A stretch of DNA of 64,000 nucleotides. Origin: Actinomadura coerulea (lineage in GTDB: Bacteria > Actinomycetota > Actinomycetes > Streptosporangiales > Streptosporangiaceae). This document shows positions 35,612-43,410 of the stretch, piece by piece. The notes below the pieces were generated by a model that had not been told where the DNA came from, ran no database searches, and worked only from the letters and a program-made list of their open reading frames with translations. Where the stretch lies: the NCBI RefSeq assembly GCF_014208105.1, contig NZ_JACHMQ010000001.1:5580001-5644000 (forward strand), given 5' to 3'. The position numbers and the translations under genes are program-made. Within the stretch, counting starts at the first letter, position 1; every line of letters begins with the position of its first letter.

Positions 35612-36883
35612 ATGCACGCTGCGACCACCCCTGCCCGCCCCAGACCGCGCCGCCGCCTGCGGAGCATCGCCGCCGCGGCCGTCCTGGCCGCCGGCGCCAT
35701 CGCCCCCGCCGTCACCGCGTCCACCGCGCACGCCGCCCCCCTGCGCGAGGTGATGTTCGTCGGCAACAACTGGGAGGGCACCGCCGACGTCATCAAGTCC
35801 AGCGGCGACTTCGGCGGGATCGGCCGGATCAACGTCGTCCCCGACAAGAGCCAGCGCCTCACCGCGATCTACCTCAACCCGATCAACCTGGCGGTCTTCC
35901 TGGGCATCCGGGCCACCGCCGGCGAGGGCCACGACCAGCTCGTCGACGACCTGTACTCCACCCCCGACGGCTCCGCCCTGGTCGCCTCGCGGCCCAGCTT
36001 CGGCGACGTCGTCTCCATCGACCTGGCCACCGGGAAGGTCAGGTGGCGCTTCGCCGTCTCGGGCTACCGCGCCGACCACATGTCGCTCTCCCCCGACGGC
36101 ACCAAGGTCGCGGTGTCGGCCTCGCTCGGCAAGGTCGTCCACGTCCTGGACATCACCACCGGCAAGCAGCTCGGCTCGTTCGCCACCGGCGACAAGCCCC
36201 ACGAGAACATCTTCACCCGGGACGGCAGGTACATCCTCAACATGTCCATCGGGAACGTCGAGACCGACTTCGACGACCCGTCCCAGGACTGGACCAAGGG
36301 CGACCGGCACATCACCGTCGCCGACGCCTCCACCTACAAGGTCGTCAAGACCATCGACATGCGCTCGCGCCTGGACGCCTTCGGCCGCAAGGACCTCTCG
36401 AACGCGATCCGGCCCGCGGTGCTGTCCCCGGACGAGTCGAAGCTGTACTTCCAGGTCTCGTTCTTCAACGGCCTCGTGGAGTACGACATGGCCACCGACA
36501 AGATCACCCGGGTGAGGACCCTGCCCAAGAACCCGGCCACCAGCGACGACCGCACCACGTTCGTCAACGACTCCCGCCACCACGGCCTGTCGATGAGCCC
36601 CGACGGAAGCAGGCTCTGCGTCGCCGGGACCATGGACGACTACGCCACCGTCGTCAACCGCTCCACCCTCCAGGAAGGCCCCCTGGTCACCGCGTCCAAG
36701 CCCTACTGGGCCACGGTCAGCGGCGACGGCCGCGCCTGCGTCATCTCCGAGAGCGGCGCCGACCAGGTCACCGCCATCGACTTCGGCACCGGCCAGAAGA
36801 TCACCTCCGTGCCGGTCGGCGACCACCCGCAGCGCGTCCGCCTGGCCCACGTCCCGGCCACCTGGACCGGCACGACCGGCTGA
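35612..36883 (+). CDS. Secreted YncE-like beta-propeller protein
   Basis: A 423-residue protein with a basic N-terminus and a Sec signal (RSIAAAAVLAAGAIAPAVTASTAHA). The mature part is a YVTN/YncE-type propeller: VVSIDLATGKVRWRF, HMSLSPDGTKVAVSASLGKVVHVLDITTGKQLGSFATG, HHGLSMSPDGSRLCVAG and QVTAIDFGTGQKITSVPVG. Such repeats bind partners or metals on the outer surface; no catalytic residues are evident. The ATG follows GGGAGAAGCAAG. It is monocistronic, under a clear sigma-70-type promoter with a long leader. Confidence 0.82.
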   Translation: MHAATTPARPRPRRRLRSIAAAAVLAAGAIAPAVTASTAHAAPLREVMFVGNNWEGTADVIKSSGDFGGIGRINVVPDKSQRLTAIYLNPINLAVFLGIRATAGEGHDQLVDDLYSTPDGSALVASRPSFGDVVSIDLATGKVRWRFAVSGYRADHMSLSPDGTKVAVSASLGKVVHVLDITTGKQLGSFATGDKPHENIFTRDGRYILNMSIGNVETDFDDPSQDWTKGDRHITVADASTYKVVKTIDMRSRLDAFGRKDLSNAIRPAVLSPDESKLYFQVSFFNGLVEYDMATDKITRVRTLPKNPATSDDRTTFVNDSRHHGLSMSPDGSRLCVAGTMDDYATVVNRSTLQEGPLVTASKPYWATVSGDGRACVISESGADQVTAIDFGTGQKITSVPVGDHPQRVRLAHVPATWTGTTG

Positions 36884-37130
36884 CCCCGCCTCCGACCACC
36901 GGGACGCGGGGACGAGAGACCGGTAGCGGGCGTCAGGTGGCCTGGACCGCGAGGGCGTGGCCTTTCAGGATGACCGAGCGTTCCCGCGTACCGGCAGGAC
37001 GCCGTCCGCGATCATCCGGTTCCGTGCCGTCGCGGACGTTCCCGCCGGTCGCGGCGGGCGCCCGCCGCTCGGTCGAAAGAGATTTCGAATCGGGCGATGA
37101 GTTCTTCGGACGGCGCCGGTCTAACCGGGC

Positions 37131-38639
37131 ATGACGACGACGCGAGAGCACGCGGCCGGCGGGGTGCCGGAGAGCAGGGCCCGGGGAGCCGGGGCCGGCC
37201 GTTCGGAGACGCCCGCCGTGGTCCGGCTGCTGGTGCTGGCCACCTTCGTGGTGATCCTCAACGAGACGGTCATGATCAACGCGATTCCGCGGCTGATGGC
37301 GGACATGGACGTCACCGAGCAGGCGGCGCAGTGGCTCTCGACCGCGTTCATGCTGACCATGGCCGCGGTGATCCCGGTGACGGGGTGGTTCCTGCAGCGC
37401 GTCACCACCCGCCGCGCCTACGCCACCGCGATGGGCGTCTTCCTCGCCGGGACGGCGCTGGCCTCGGTCGCGCCGGTGTTCGAGGTGCTGCTGCTCGCGC
37501 GGATCGTCCAGGCGACCGGCACGGCGGTGATGATGCCGCTGCTGATGACGACGCTGATGACCGTGGTGCCCGAGGAGGACCGCGGCCGCGTGATGGGCAA
37601 CGTGACCATGGCGATCTCGGTCGCGCCGGCGATGGGCCCGGCGGTCTCGGGCCTGATCCTGCAGCTCGGCTCGTGGCGGCTGCTGTTCGCGGCGGTGCTG
37701 CCGGTCGCGGCGCTGATCACCTGGCGCGGCCTCGCACGGCTGGAGAACGTCGGGGAGCCGCAGGCCGGCACCATCGACTGGTTCAGCGTCGCGGCCGCCG
37801 CCCTCGGGTTCGGGTCCCTGGTGTACGGGCTGAGCAGGTTCGGGCAGGGCGGCGCGGTGGTCCCCGCGTCGATCGTCGCGGCCGGGGCGGTCACGATCGC
37901 GGTGTTCGCCGTCCGGCAGCTCCGGTTGCAGCGCCGGGACGTCCCCCTGCTGGACCTGCGCGTCCTGCGGCACCCCGCCTACACCCTCTCCCTGCTGCTG
38001 ACGGCCCTCGGGTTCATGGCGATGATGGGGTCGATGATCCTGCTGCCGATCTACCTGCAGAACCTGCGCGGGCTCACGCCGCTGGAGACGGGCCTGCTGA
38101 TGATGCCCGGTGGGCTGGCGATGGGGCTGCTCGGCCCGGCGGTGGGACGGCTCTTCGACCGCTTCGGCGGGCGGATGCTGATCATCCCCGGGGCGGTGGG
38201 GATCGTGCTCGCCCTCGCCGGGTTCACCCAGATCTCGGCGACGATGCCGTACTGGCAGGTGCTCGGCCTGCACTCGCTGCTCATGGTGTCGCTGGCGGCG
38301 GCGTTCACCCCGGCGTTCACCCTCGGCCTCGGGGCGCTCCCGGCCCCGCTCTACTCGCACGGCAGCTCGATGCTGGGCACCCTCCAGCAGGTGTCCGCGG
38401 CCCTCGGCACGGCACTGGTGGTGACCGTGATGGCCGGGCGCGCCGAGAGCCGGATGGCCGACGGGGCCGCCGCCGCGCTCGCCCAGCTCGACGGGATGCG
38501 GCTGGCGTTCGTCGTCAGCGCCGCGCTGTCCCTGGCGATGGTGGCGGTCGCGTTCCTGTTGCCCAGGCGCGTGAAGGCCGCCGACGAGTCCGGGGCGCCG
38601 GAGGCCCCTGAGCGCGTCCTGGAGCCCGCCGCCTTCTGA
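37131..38639 (+). CDS. DHA2-family (14-helix) MFS drug transporter
   Basis: A 502-residue integral membrane protein. DHA2 signatures are present: motif C-like AISVAPAMGPAVSGLIL, the first-loop NETVMINAIPRLMADMDVTEQAAQWLSTAF and GWFLQRVTTRRAYATAMG. Fourteen hydrophobic segments can be counted. It probably exports cationic or hydrophobic drugs by proton antiport; the substrate is unknown. The ATG is at 37131 with no strong ribosome site. A very strong hairpin at 38653-38698 terminates it. Confidence 0.92.
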   Translation: MTTTREHAAGGVPESRARGAGAGRSETPAVVRLLVLATFVVILNETVMINAIPRLMADMDVTEQAAQWLSTAFMLTMAAVIPVTGWFLQRVTTRRAYATAMGVFLAGTALASVAPVFEVLLLARIVQATGTAVMMPLLMTTLMTVVPEEDRGRVMGNVTMAISVAPAMGPAVSGLILQLGSWRLLFAAVLPVAALITWRGLARLENVGEPQAGTIDWFSVAAAALGFGSLVYGLSRFGQGGAVVPASIVAAGAVTIAVFAVRQLRLQRRDVPLLDLRVLRHPAYTLSLLLTALGFMAMMGSMILLPIYLQNLRGLTPLETGLLMMPGGLAMGLLGPAVGRLFDRFGGRMLIIPGAVGIVLALAGFTQISATMPYWQVLGLHSLLMVSLAAAFTPAFTLGLGALPAPLYSHGSSMLGTLQQVSAALGTALVVTVMAGRAESRMADGAAAALAQLDGMRLAFVVSAALSLAMVAVAFLLPRRVKAADESGAPEAPERVLEPAAF

Positions 38640-38652
38640 ACGGGCAGCGCCT

Positions 38653-38698
38653 GCCGAACGGGCCGAGTGAGCCTTGCTCTCACCTCGGCCCGTTCGGC
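38653..38698. terminator. Bidirectional terminator
   Basis: GCCGAACGGGCCGAG (38653-38667) pairs perfectly with 38684-38698, 15 bp, with a shorter inner stem. It ends both the MFS gene and the convergent DUF523/DUF1722 gene. Confidence 0.8.
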
Positions 38699-38708
38699 GT
38701 AGGGCGGT

Positions 38709-39683
38709 TCACAGGTAGTGGCGCAGCACCAGGTCGGCGGGGTAGGGGTCCAGGTAGGTCTGCTGGGTCAGGTAGTCGAGGTCTTCGCCCATGGCGTGGT
38801 GGCGGAGGAGGGCGATGGGGACGCTGAGGGGCGCCTGTCCCCGGCGGTAGGACTCGATGGCGGCCAGGAGGTCGTGGCGGCGGGTGTCGTCGAGGTGGTC
38901 GCTGAGCATCCCGAAGACGTGCTGGAGCGCGTTCATGTGGCGGCCGCGCTTGGGACGGACGGCGAACGCCGCGCTGAACGCGTGCCGGTAGTCGGCCTCC
39001 AGCTCGTCCCGCGGACGGGTTCCCGCCTGGGCGACGATCCGTCCGAGCGCCTGGTAGGCGGCCGGGTCGTGGGCGAGGATCTGCAGCTTGTGGCGGCTGT
39101 GGAAGGCGACGAGGTCGCGGGGCCGCCAGTCGGCGCCGAAGAGCTCGCGGAGCCGGGCGTGCGCGAAGATGCGCTCGATGAAGTGCTCGCGCAGGACGGG
39201 GTCGCGCAGGCGGCCGTCCTCCTCGGCGGGCAGGTCCGGGAGCGCCTCGCGGACGAGGTCGGCGAACACTCCGCGGCCCTGGCGGTCGACGGGCTGGTCG
39301 TCGGTGCGCTCACCGGGCCGGCCCGAGGCGTGGCGCGGCAGGCGGAACAGCCCGCAGGAGGGCGAGCGCGACTTGAGCACGTAGCCGTCCAGGACCTCCA
39401 GCTGGGGGACGCGGGTCTCGGCGAGCGCGGTCATCGCGGCGGTGTGGTCGGCGGAGCCGTCCTTGGTGACGAGGTGCCCGTCGGTCAGCAGCCGCAGCGT
39501 GGGACGCGGCGCGCCGAGGCCGATCTCCATCTCCGGGCAGACCGGGACCCACTCGACGTGGGGGTCCAGGACGTCGGTGAGGAACCGGTCGCGGCTGTGG
39601 CCGCCGTTGTAGCGGACCGGGGCGCCCAGCAGGCAGCTCGACACCGCCAGGCGGGGGCGCGGGTACGCACCGGCGGCGGTCAC
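38709..39683 (-). CDS. DUF523-DUF1722 protein (YbgA-like)
   Basis: A 324-residue protein. Residues 1-150 are DUF523 (VSSCLLGAPVRYNGGHSRD; WVPVCPEMEIGLGAPRPTLRLL; SRSPSCGL), with conserved Cys residues at CLLG, CPE and SCG that suggest a metal or Fe-S site. Residues 190-320 are DUF1722 (HARLRELFGADWRPRDLVAFHSRHKLQILAHDPAAYQALG; LSVPIALLRHH). YbgA-like proteins often sit next to photolyase genes. GTG 39683 overlaps the stop of the ECF sigma gene (GTGA), placing it in the light-response operon. Confidence 0.88.
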   Translation of the reverse strand: MTAAGAYPRPRLAVSSCLLGAPVRYNGGHSRDRFLTDVLDPHVEWVPVCPEMEIGLGAPRPTLRLLTDGHLVTKDGSADHTAAMTALAETRVPQLEVLDGYVLKSRSPSCGLFRLPRHASGRPGERTDDQPVDRQGRGVFADLVREALPDLPAEEDGRLRDPVLREHFIERIFAHARLRELFGADWRPRDLVAFHSRHKLQILAHDPAAYQALGRIVAQAGTRPRDELEADYRHAFSAAFAVRPKRGRHMNALQHVFGMLSDHLDDTRRHDLLAAIESYRRGQAPLSVPIALLRHHAMGEDLDYLTQQTYLDPYPADLVLRHYL

Positions 39684-40192
39684 AGGATCTCTCTCATCCG
39701 GCGCAGGCCGCGGGCCGTGCGCGCCTTGACGGTGCCCAGCGGGACGGACAGCCGGTCGGCGATCTCCGTCTGCGTCAGCTGCCCGAAGTGGGCCATCACG
39801 ATCGCCTGCCGCTGCGGCATCGGCAGGACCGCGAGGGCGTCCCGGACGTCGCAGGCGGTCTCCACGGACGGGGACGCGTCGGGCGTCCGCGCGGCCGGCA
39901 GCTCCGCGTGGTCCTCCAGGGGAAGCGTCCGGCGGTAGTGGCGGGCCTCGGCGCGGAGCTGGTCGATGGCGCGCCTGCGGGCGATGGCGAGGACCCAGGG
40001 CTCCAGCGCGCGCGCCGGGTCGAAGCGGCGGTGCGACCGCCACACCTCCAGAAAGACCAGCTGGACGACGTCGTCCACGGCGTGCCGGGGCACGAGCCGG
40101 ACGACGTGGCGGCGGACGAGCGGGCCGAGCGAGGTGTAGCACTCGGCCAGCGCGGTCTCGTCCCCGCGTGCGAGCCGCTCTCCCAGGTTCAT
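39680..40192 (-). CDS. ECF sigma factor, LitS-like by context
   Basis: A 170-residue ECF sigma factor. Region 2 (DVVQLVFLEVWRSHRRFDPARALEPWVLAIARRRAIDQLRAEAR) and region 4 (LAVLPMPQRQAIVMAHFGQLTQTEIADRLSVPLGTVKARTARGLRRMREIL) are complete. No anti-sigma gene adjoins. Instead a B12-binding MerR photoreceptor gene lies just upstream on the same strand, the litR-litS type of arrangement in which light relieves repression and the sigma factor turns on carotenoid and photolyase genes. An inverted repeat lies 20-53 bases before its ATG. Confidence 0.88.
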   Translation of the reverse strand: MNLGERLARGDETALAECYTSLGPLVRRHVVRLVPRHAVDDVVQLVFLEVWRSHRRFDPARALEPWVLAIARRRAIDQLRAEARHYRRTLPLEDHAELPAARTPDASPSVETACDVRDALAVLPMPQRQAIVMAHFGQLTQTEIADRLSVPLGTVKARTARGLRRMREIL

Positions 40193-40211
40193 GAGCTGGG
40201 CCTTTCCCCAG

Positions 40212-40245
40212 GGAATCGTTTCAAAACTTGTTCATAGTCGATTCC
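40212..40245. promoter_or_regulatory. Spaced inverted repeat in the ECF sigma promoter region
   Basis: GGAATCG (40212-40218) and CGATTCC (40239-40245) flank an AT-rich 20-base spacer. The position, immediately before the sigma gene, and the dyad make it a candidate LitR operator. Confidence 0.45.
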
Positions 40246-40306
40246 GGGGGCGGCGTCGAGCCCGACACGGCGACGGGTGACGCGGAGGTGCGGCTTTCGC
40301 GGCGTG

Positions 40307-41239
40307 TCAGGGCGCCGCGGGGCCGTCCAAAATCTCGGTGACGGCTTGGGAAAGGCTTGTCACGAGGCGCACGGCGTCCGGCAGCCGGTCCCGCCTCCAG
40401 CCCGGGCCGCCGGCCATGAGGCGCACCGCGGGACGGGTGCCCGGGAGATCGGCCAGCCAGCCGGGGTCGCCGGTCTCGGCGATCTGCGACCAGACGAAGA
40501 CGGCGCCCGGCCCCGTACGCCGGATCGCGGCGGCGAGGGCGCTCGCGGGTACCCGCGCCCCCAGCAGGCTCGCCGCGACGCCGCCCTCCGCCAGCGCGGC
40601 GGCCAGCGCGTACAGCGGCAGGCTGTGCTGCTCCTCCGGGGCGCAGGCGAGCAGGACGGGCCGGACGTTCACCGGCCGCGCGGGCGCCGGCACCTCCGCC
40701 AGGCGGCCGAGCACCACCGTGGACAGCAGGTGCTCCACCTCGACGCAGTCGCCGCCCGCCGCGTGCTTGCGGCCGATGCCGACCATGACCGGGACCAGCA
40801 GGCCGTCCCAGGCCCGCACGACGCCGTCCCGCGTGATCGCCGTCCGGACGGCGTCGTTCATGGCGGGGACGTCCAGCGACATCGCCGCGCGGGCCAGGCC
40901 GCGCACCTCGGCGGTGTCGGCTCCGGCGGGAGCCTCCCCGACGGGCACGCGGTTGCCGCCGGCGCCGTGCCCGCGCGGCGGGCGCGGCGCGCCGGGCGGC
41001 TCGCGCAGGGCGGCGAGCGCGGCCTCGCCCGGCGGGGCGCCCGCGAGGATCAGCCGCTGCATCGATTCGAGCCGCGCCACGTCCGCGGGCGTGTAGCGGC
41101 GGTGGCCGCCGGGGCTGCGCCCGCTCGGGCCGATGCCGTACCTGCGGTCCCAGGTGCGCAGGGTGGCGGCCGCGAGGCCCAGGCGCCGCGCCACCGCGCC
41201 CACGCCCAGTCCCGGTTCCCGGTCGGTCTCCCCACGCAT
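40307..41239 (-). CDS. MerR-type cobalamin-binding photoreceptor (LitR/CarH-like)
   Basis: A 310-residue regulator. The N-terminal MerR domain (GVGAVARRLGLAAATLRTWDRRYGIGPSGRSPGGHRRYTPADVARLESMQ) is followed by a helical region and a B12-binding domain (PVLLACAPEEQHSLPLYALAAALAEGG) that keeps the lower-ligand His. In CarH a Trp stands ten residues before the Glu of an E-H motif and senses light; here that position is His (KHAAGGDCVEVEH). In the dark AdoB12-bound tetramers repress; light breaks the Co-C bond. It is followed by the sigma gene on the same strand and divergent from tspO-phr. Confidence 0.85.
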   Translation of the reverse strand: MRGETDREPGLGVGAVARRLGLAAATLRTWDRRYGIGPSGRSPGGHRRYTPADVARLESMQRLILAGAPPGEAALAALREPPGAPRPPRGHGAGGNRVPVGEAPAGADTAEVRGLARAAMSLDVPAMNDAVRTAITRDGVVRAWDGLLVPVMVGIGRKHAAGGDCVEVEHLLSTVVLGRLAEVPAPARPVNVRPVLLACAPEEQHSLPLYALAAALAEGGVAASLLGARVPASALAAAIRRTGPGAVFVWSQIAETGDPGWLADLPGTRPAVRLMAGGPGWRRDRLPDAVRLVTSLSQAVTEILDGPAAP

Positions 41240-41390
41240 GCGTTCGGTCTCCTGTGCTGCTCCGACGGCACAGCGTACGACGTCGCCGATCCGCCGGTGC
41301 CGCCGGTCTCGCGGTCTGACAGGTCTTCGCCGGAGCCGGTTCCTCCGGTTGCATCGCACGGGGCGCTGACCTCCGCGGAGACCCCCGCGA

Positions 41391-41443
41391 AGGCCCCGCG
41401 AGGGCCCCGCGAGGGCCCCGCGAGGGCCCCGCGAGGGCCCGCG
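41391..41443. repeat. 11-bp tandem repeat, five copies
   Basis: The unit AGGGCCCCGCG is repeated about five times; the first and last copies each lack one base. It lies between the divergent litR-like and tspO-like genes, so it is in the promoter region of at least one of them. Confidence 0.8.
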
Positions 41444-41489
41444 CTGACGCGGACGTGCGGATGCCGCCGGAGCGGGAAGGGTCACGGCC

Positions 41490-42020
41490 ATGAGTGCGAC
41501 GAGCGAGCAGCACCGCGTCCGGACGAGCGGCCGGTGGGCCGTCTACGGGGCCACCGCGGCGGCGGTGACGGCGGCCGCCGCGGCCGGGGCCAAGGCGGTC
41601 GACCCGGACAGCCGCTGGTACCGAGCATTGGATAAACCGCCGTGGCAGCCGCCTTCCTGGGCCTTCGGCGTCGTGTGGACGCCGCTGTACGCGACCGTCG
41701 CCTGGGCGGGCGGGCGCGCGCTGCTGAGGTCCCGGGGCCGCCGGCGCCGCGCCCTGGCCGCGAGCCTCGGCGTCAACCTGGCGCTGAACGCCGGCTGGAA
41801 CCACCTGTTCTTCGGCCGCCGCAGCCCGGGCGCGGGGGTGGCGGGCACGCTGCTCCTGGACGTCAGCAACGCCGAACTGATCCGCCGCACGGCCCGCGCC
41901 GACCGCGCCGCGGCCGCCGCGCTGCTCCCCTACGCGGCGTGGTGCGCGTTCGCCACCGCGCTGAACGGCGACATCGCCTACCGCAACCGTTCGCGCCCGC
42001 GGCTCCGAAGACTGAGGTGA
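41490..42020 (+). CDS. TspO/MBR-family membrane protein
   Basis: A 176-residue tryptophan-rich sensory protein with five hydrophobic helices. Diagnostic elements are WYRALDKPPWQPPSWAFGVVWTPLYATVAWAG, LGVNLALNAGWNHLFFGRRSP and YAAWCAFATALNGDIAYRN. TspO binds porphyrins and is tied to light and oxidative stress, for example control of carotenoid genes in Rhodobacter. Its stop overlaps the photolyase ATG by one base. The N-terminus is longer than in typical TspO. The ATG at 41490 follows GGAAGGG. Confidence 0.9.
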   Translation: MSATSEQHRVRTSGRWAVYGATAAAVTAAAAAGAKAVDPDSRWYRALDKPPWQPPSWAFGVVWTPLYATVAWAGGRALLRSRGRRRRALAASLGVNLALNAGWNHLFFGRRSPGAGVAGTLLLDVSNAELIRRTARADRAAAAALLPYAAWCAFATALNGDIAYRNRSRPRLRRLR

Positions 42021-43336
42021 TGGACACCTCGCTGATCCTGTTCACCCGCGACCTCCGGGTGCGCGACAACCCCGCGCTGGCCGCGGCCTGCGAAGCCGGA
42101 CGGGTCGTCCCGCTCTTCGTCTTCGACGACGCGATCCTGGACGGTCCGTTCGCCGCGCCCAACCGTGTCCGGTTCCTCCTCGACAGCCTTGCCGACCTGC
42201 GCGAGTCGCTCAGCGAGCGCGGCGGCGACCTGGTGGTGCGGCGCGGTGACCCGGCCGGGGAGGCCGTCCGGCTGGCGCGGGAGACCGGCGCCCGCTCGCT
42301 GATGCTCGCCGACGAGCGGACGGCGTACGCGGCCCGGCGCCTCGACCGCCTCCGCGAAGCCGTGCGCGCGGACGGCCTCGACCTGGACATATCGGCCCAC
42401 CCCGGCATCACGGTGGTCACCCCCGGCGACCTCACCCCGGGCAGCGGCGACCACTACAAGGTCTTCACCCCGTACTGGCGGGCCTGGGAGGCGGCCCGGT
42501 GGCGTCCGGCCGCGGACGCGCCCGCGGAGGTCCGGCTGCCGTCCGGTGTGGAGCCGGGCACGCTGCCGCGGCTCACCGACCTGACCTCCGGCTCCCCGTC
42601 CCCCGATCTCGCGCCCGGCGGGGAGAGCGCGGGACGCGAACGCATGAGGGCGTGGCTGCGCGACGACGCCGCCGCCTACGACGACGTCCGCGACGACCTC
42701 GCCGCCGACCGCACGTCCCGGCTCAGCCCCTACGTGAAGTTCGGCTGCGTCTCGCCCCGGGAACTGGCGGAGGCGGCGCCGGACCCCTACCGGCGCCAGC
42801 TGGCGTGGCGGGACTTCCACCACCAGGTCGCCGCCGCCTTCCCCGACCTCCCGCGGCGCGACTACCGTTCGCGCGACCGGCGGTGGAAGGACGACGAGGA
42901 CGCCTTCACCGCCTGGTGCGACGGCACGACCGGCGTCCCGATCGTGGACGCGGGGATGCGCCAGCTCCACCGCGAAGGGTTCATGCACAACCGCGCCCGG
43001 CTCATCACCGCCTCGTTCCTGACCCGCGACCTCGGCGTCGACTGGCGCAGGGGCCTCGGCCACTTCAACGAGTGGCTCGTCGACGGCGACGTCGCCGACA
43101 ACGCGGGGAACTGGCAGTGGGTCGCCGGGACGGGGAACAGCACCCGGCCCGACCAGGTGATGAACCCGCTCCGGCAGGCGTCGCGCTTCGACCCGCGCGG
43201 CGACTACGTCCGCAGGTACGTTCCCGAACTGGCCGGCGTCGAGGGTTCGCGCGTCCACCGGCCCTGGACGCTGGACGAGGAGCGCAGGCGGTCGCTCGAC
43301 TATCCGCCGCCGATCATCGACCCCGACGACCGGTAG
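42020..43336 (+). CDS. phr: Deoxyribodipyrimidine (CPD) photolyase
   Basis: A 438-residue class I photolyase that repairs UV-induced cyclobutane dimers with blue light. The N-terminal antenna domain begins SLILFTRDLRVRDNPALAAA. The FAD domain includes SRLSPYVKFGCVSPRELA, WRDFHHQVAAAFP, PIVDAGMRQLHREGFMHNR, and NWQWVAGTGNSTRPDQVMNP, which hold the FAD and the tryptophan relay. Length and motifs are complete. It is cotranscribed with tspO under the LitR/LitS-like pair, as expected for a light-induced repair gene. Confidence 0.96.
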   Translation: MDTSLILFTRDLRVRDNPALAAACEAGRVVPLFVFDDAILDGPFAAPNRVRFLLDSLADLRESLSERGGDLVVRRGDPAGEAVRLARETGARSLMLADERTAYAARRLDRLREAVRADGLDLDISAHPGITVVTPGDLTPGSGDHYKVFTPYWRAWEAARWRPAADAPAEVRLPSGVEPGTLPRLTDLTSGSPSPDLAPGGESAGRERMRAWLRDDAAAYDDVRDDLAADRTSRLSPYVKFGCVSPRELAEAAPDPYRRQLAWRDFHHQVAAAFPDLPRRDYRSRDRRWKDDEDAFTAWCDGTTGVPIVDAGMRQLHREGFMHNRARLITASFLTRDLGVDWRRGLGHFNEWLVDGDVADNAGNWQWVAGTGNSTRPDQVMNPLRQASRFDPRGDYVRRYVPELAGVEGSRVHRPWTLDEERRRSLDYPPPIIDPDDR

Positions 43337-43410
43337 GGAGCCCGACGGGCGCTGCGCGAGGTGGCGGGGGACATGGCCGACCAGCGAGAAGACCGACCGT
43401 GGAGGACCAC

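Noticed and set aside
41240..41489. A cobalamin riboswitch or N-terminal extension upstream of the B12-binding regulator
   Set aside because: No B12-box-like sequence was recognised, and the extension is low-complexity sequence from the 11-bp repeat.
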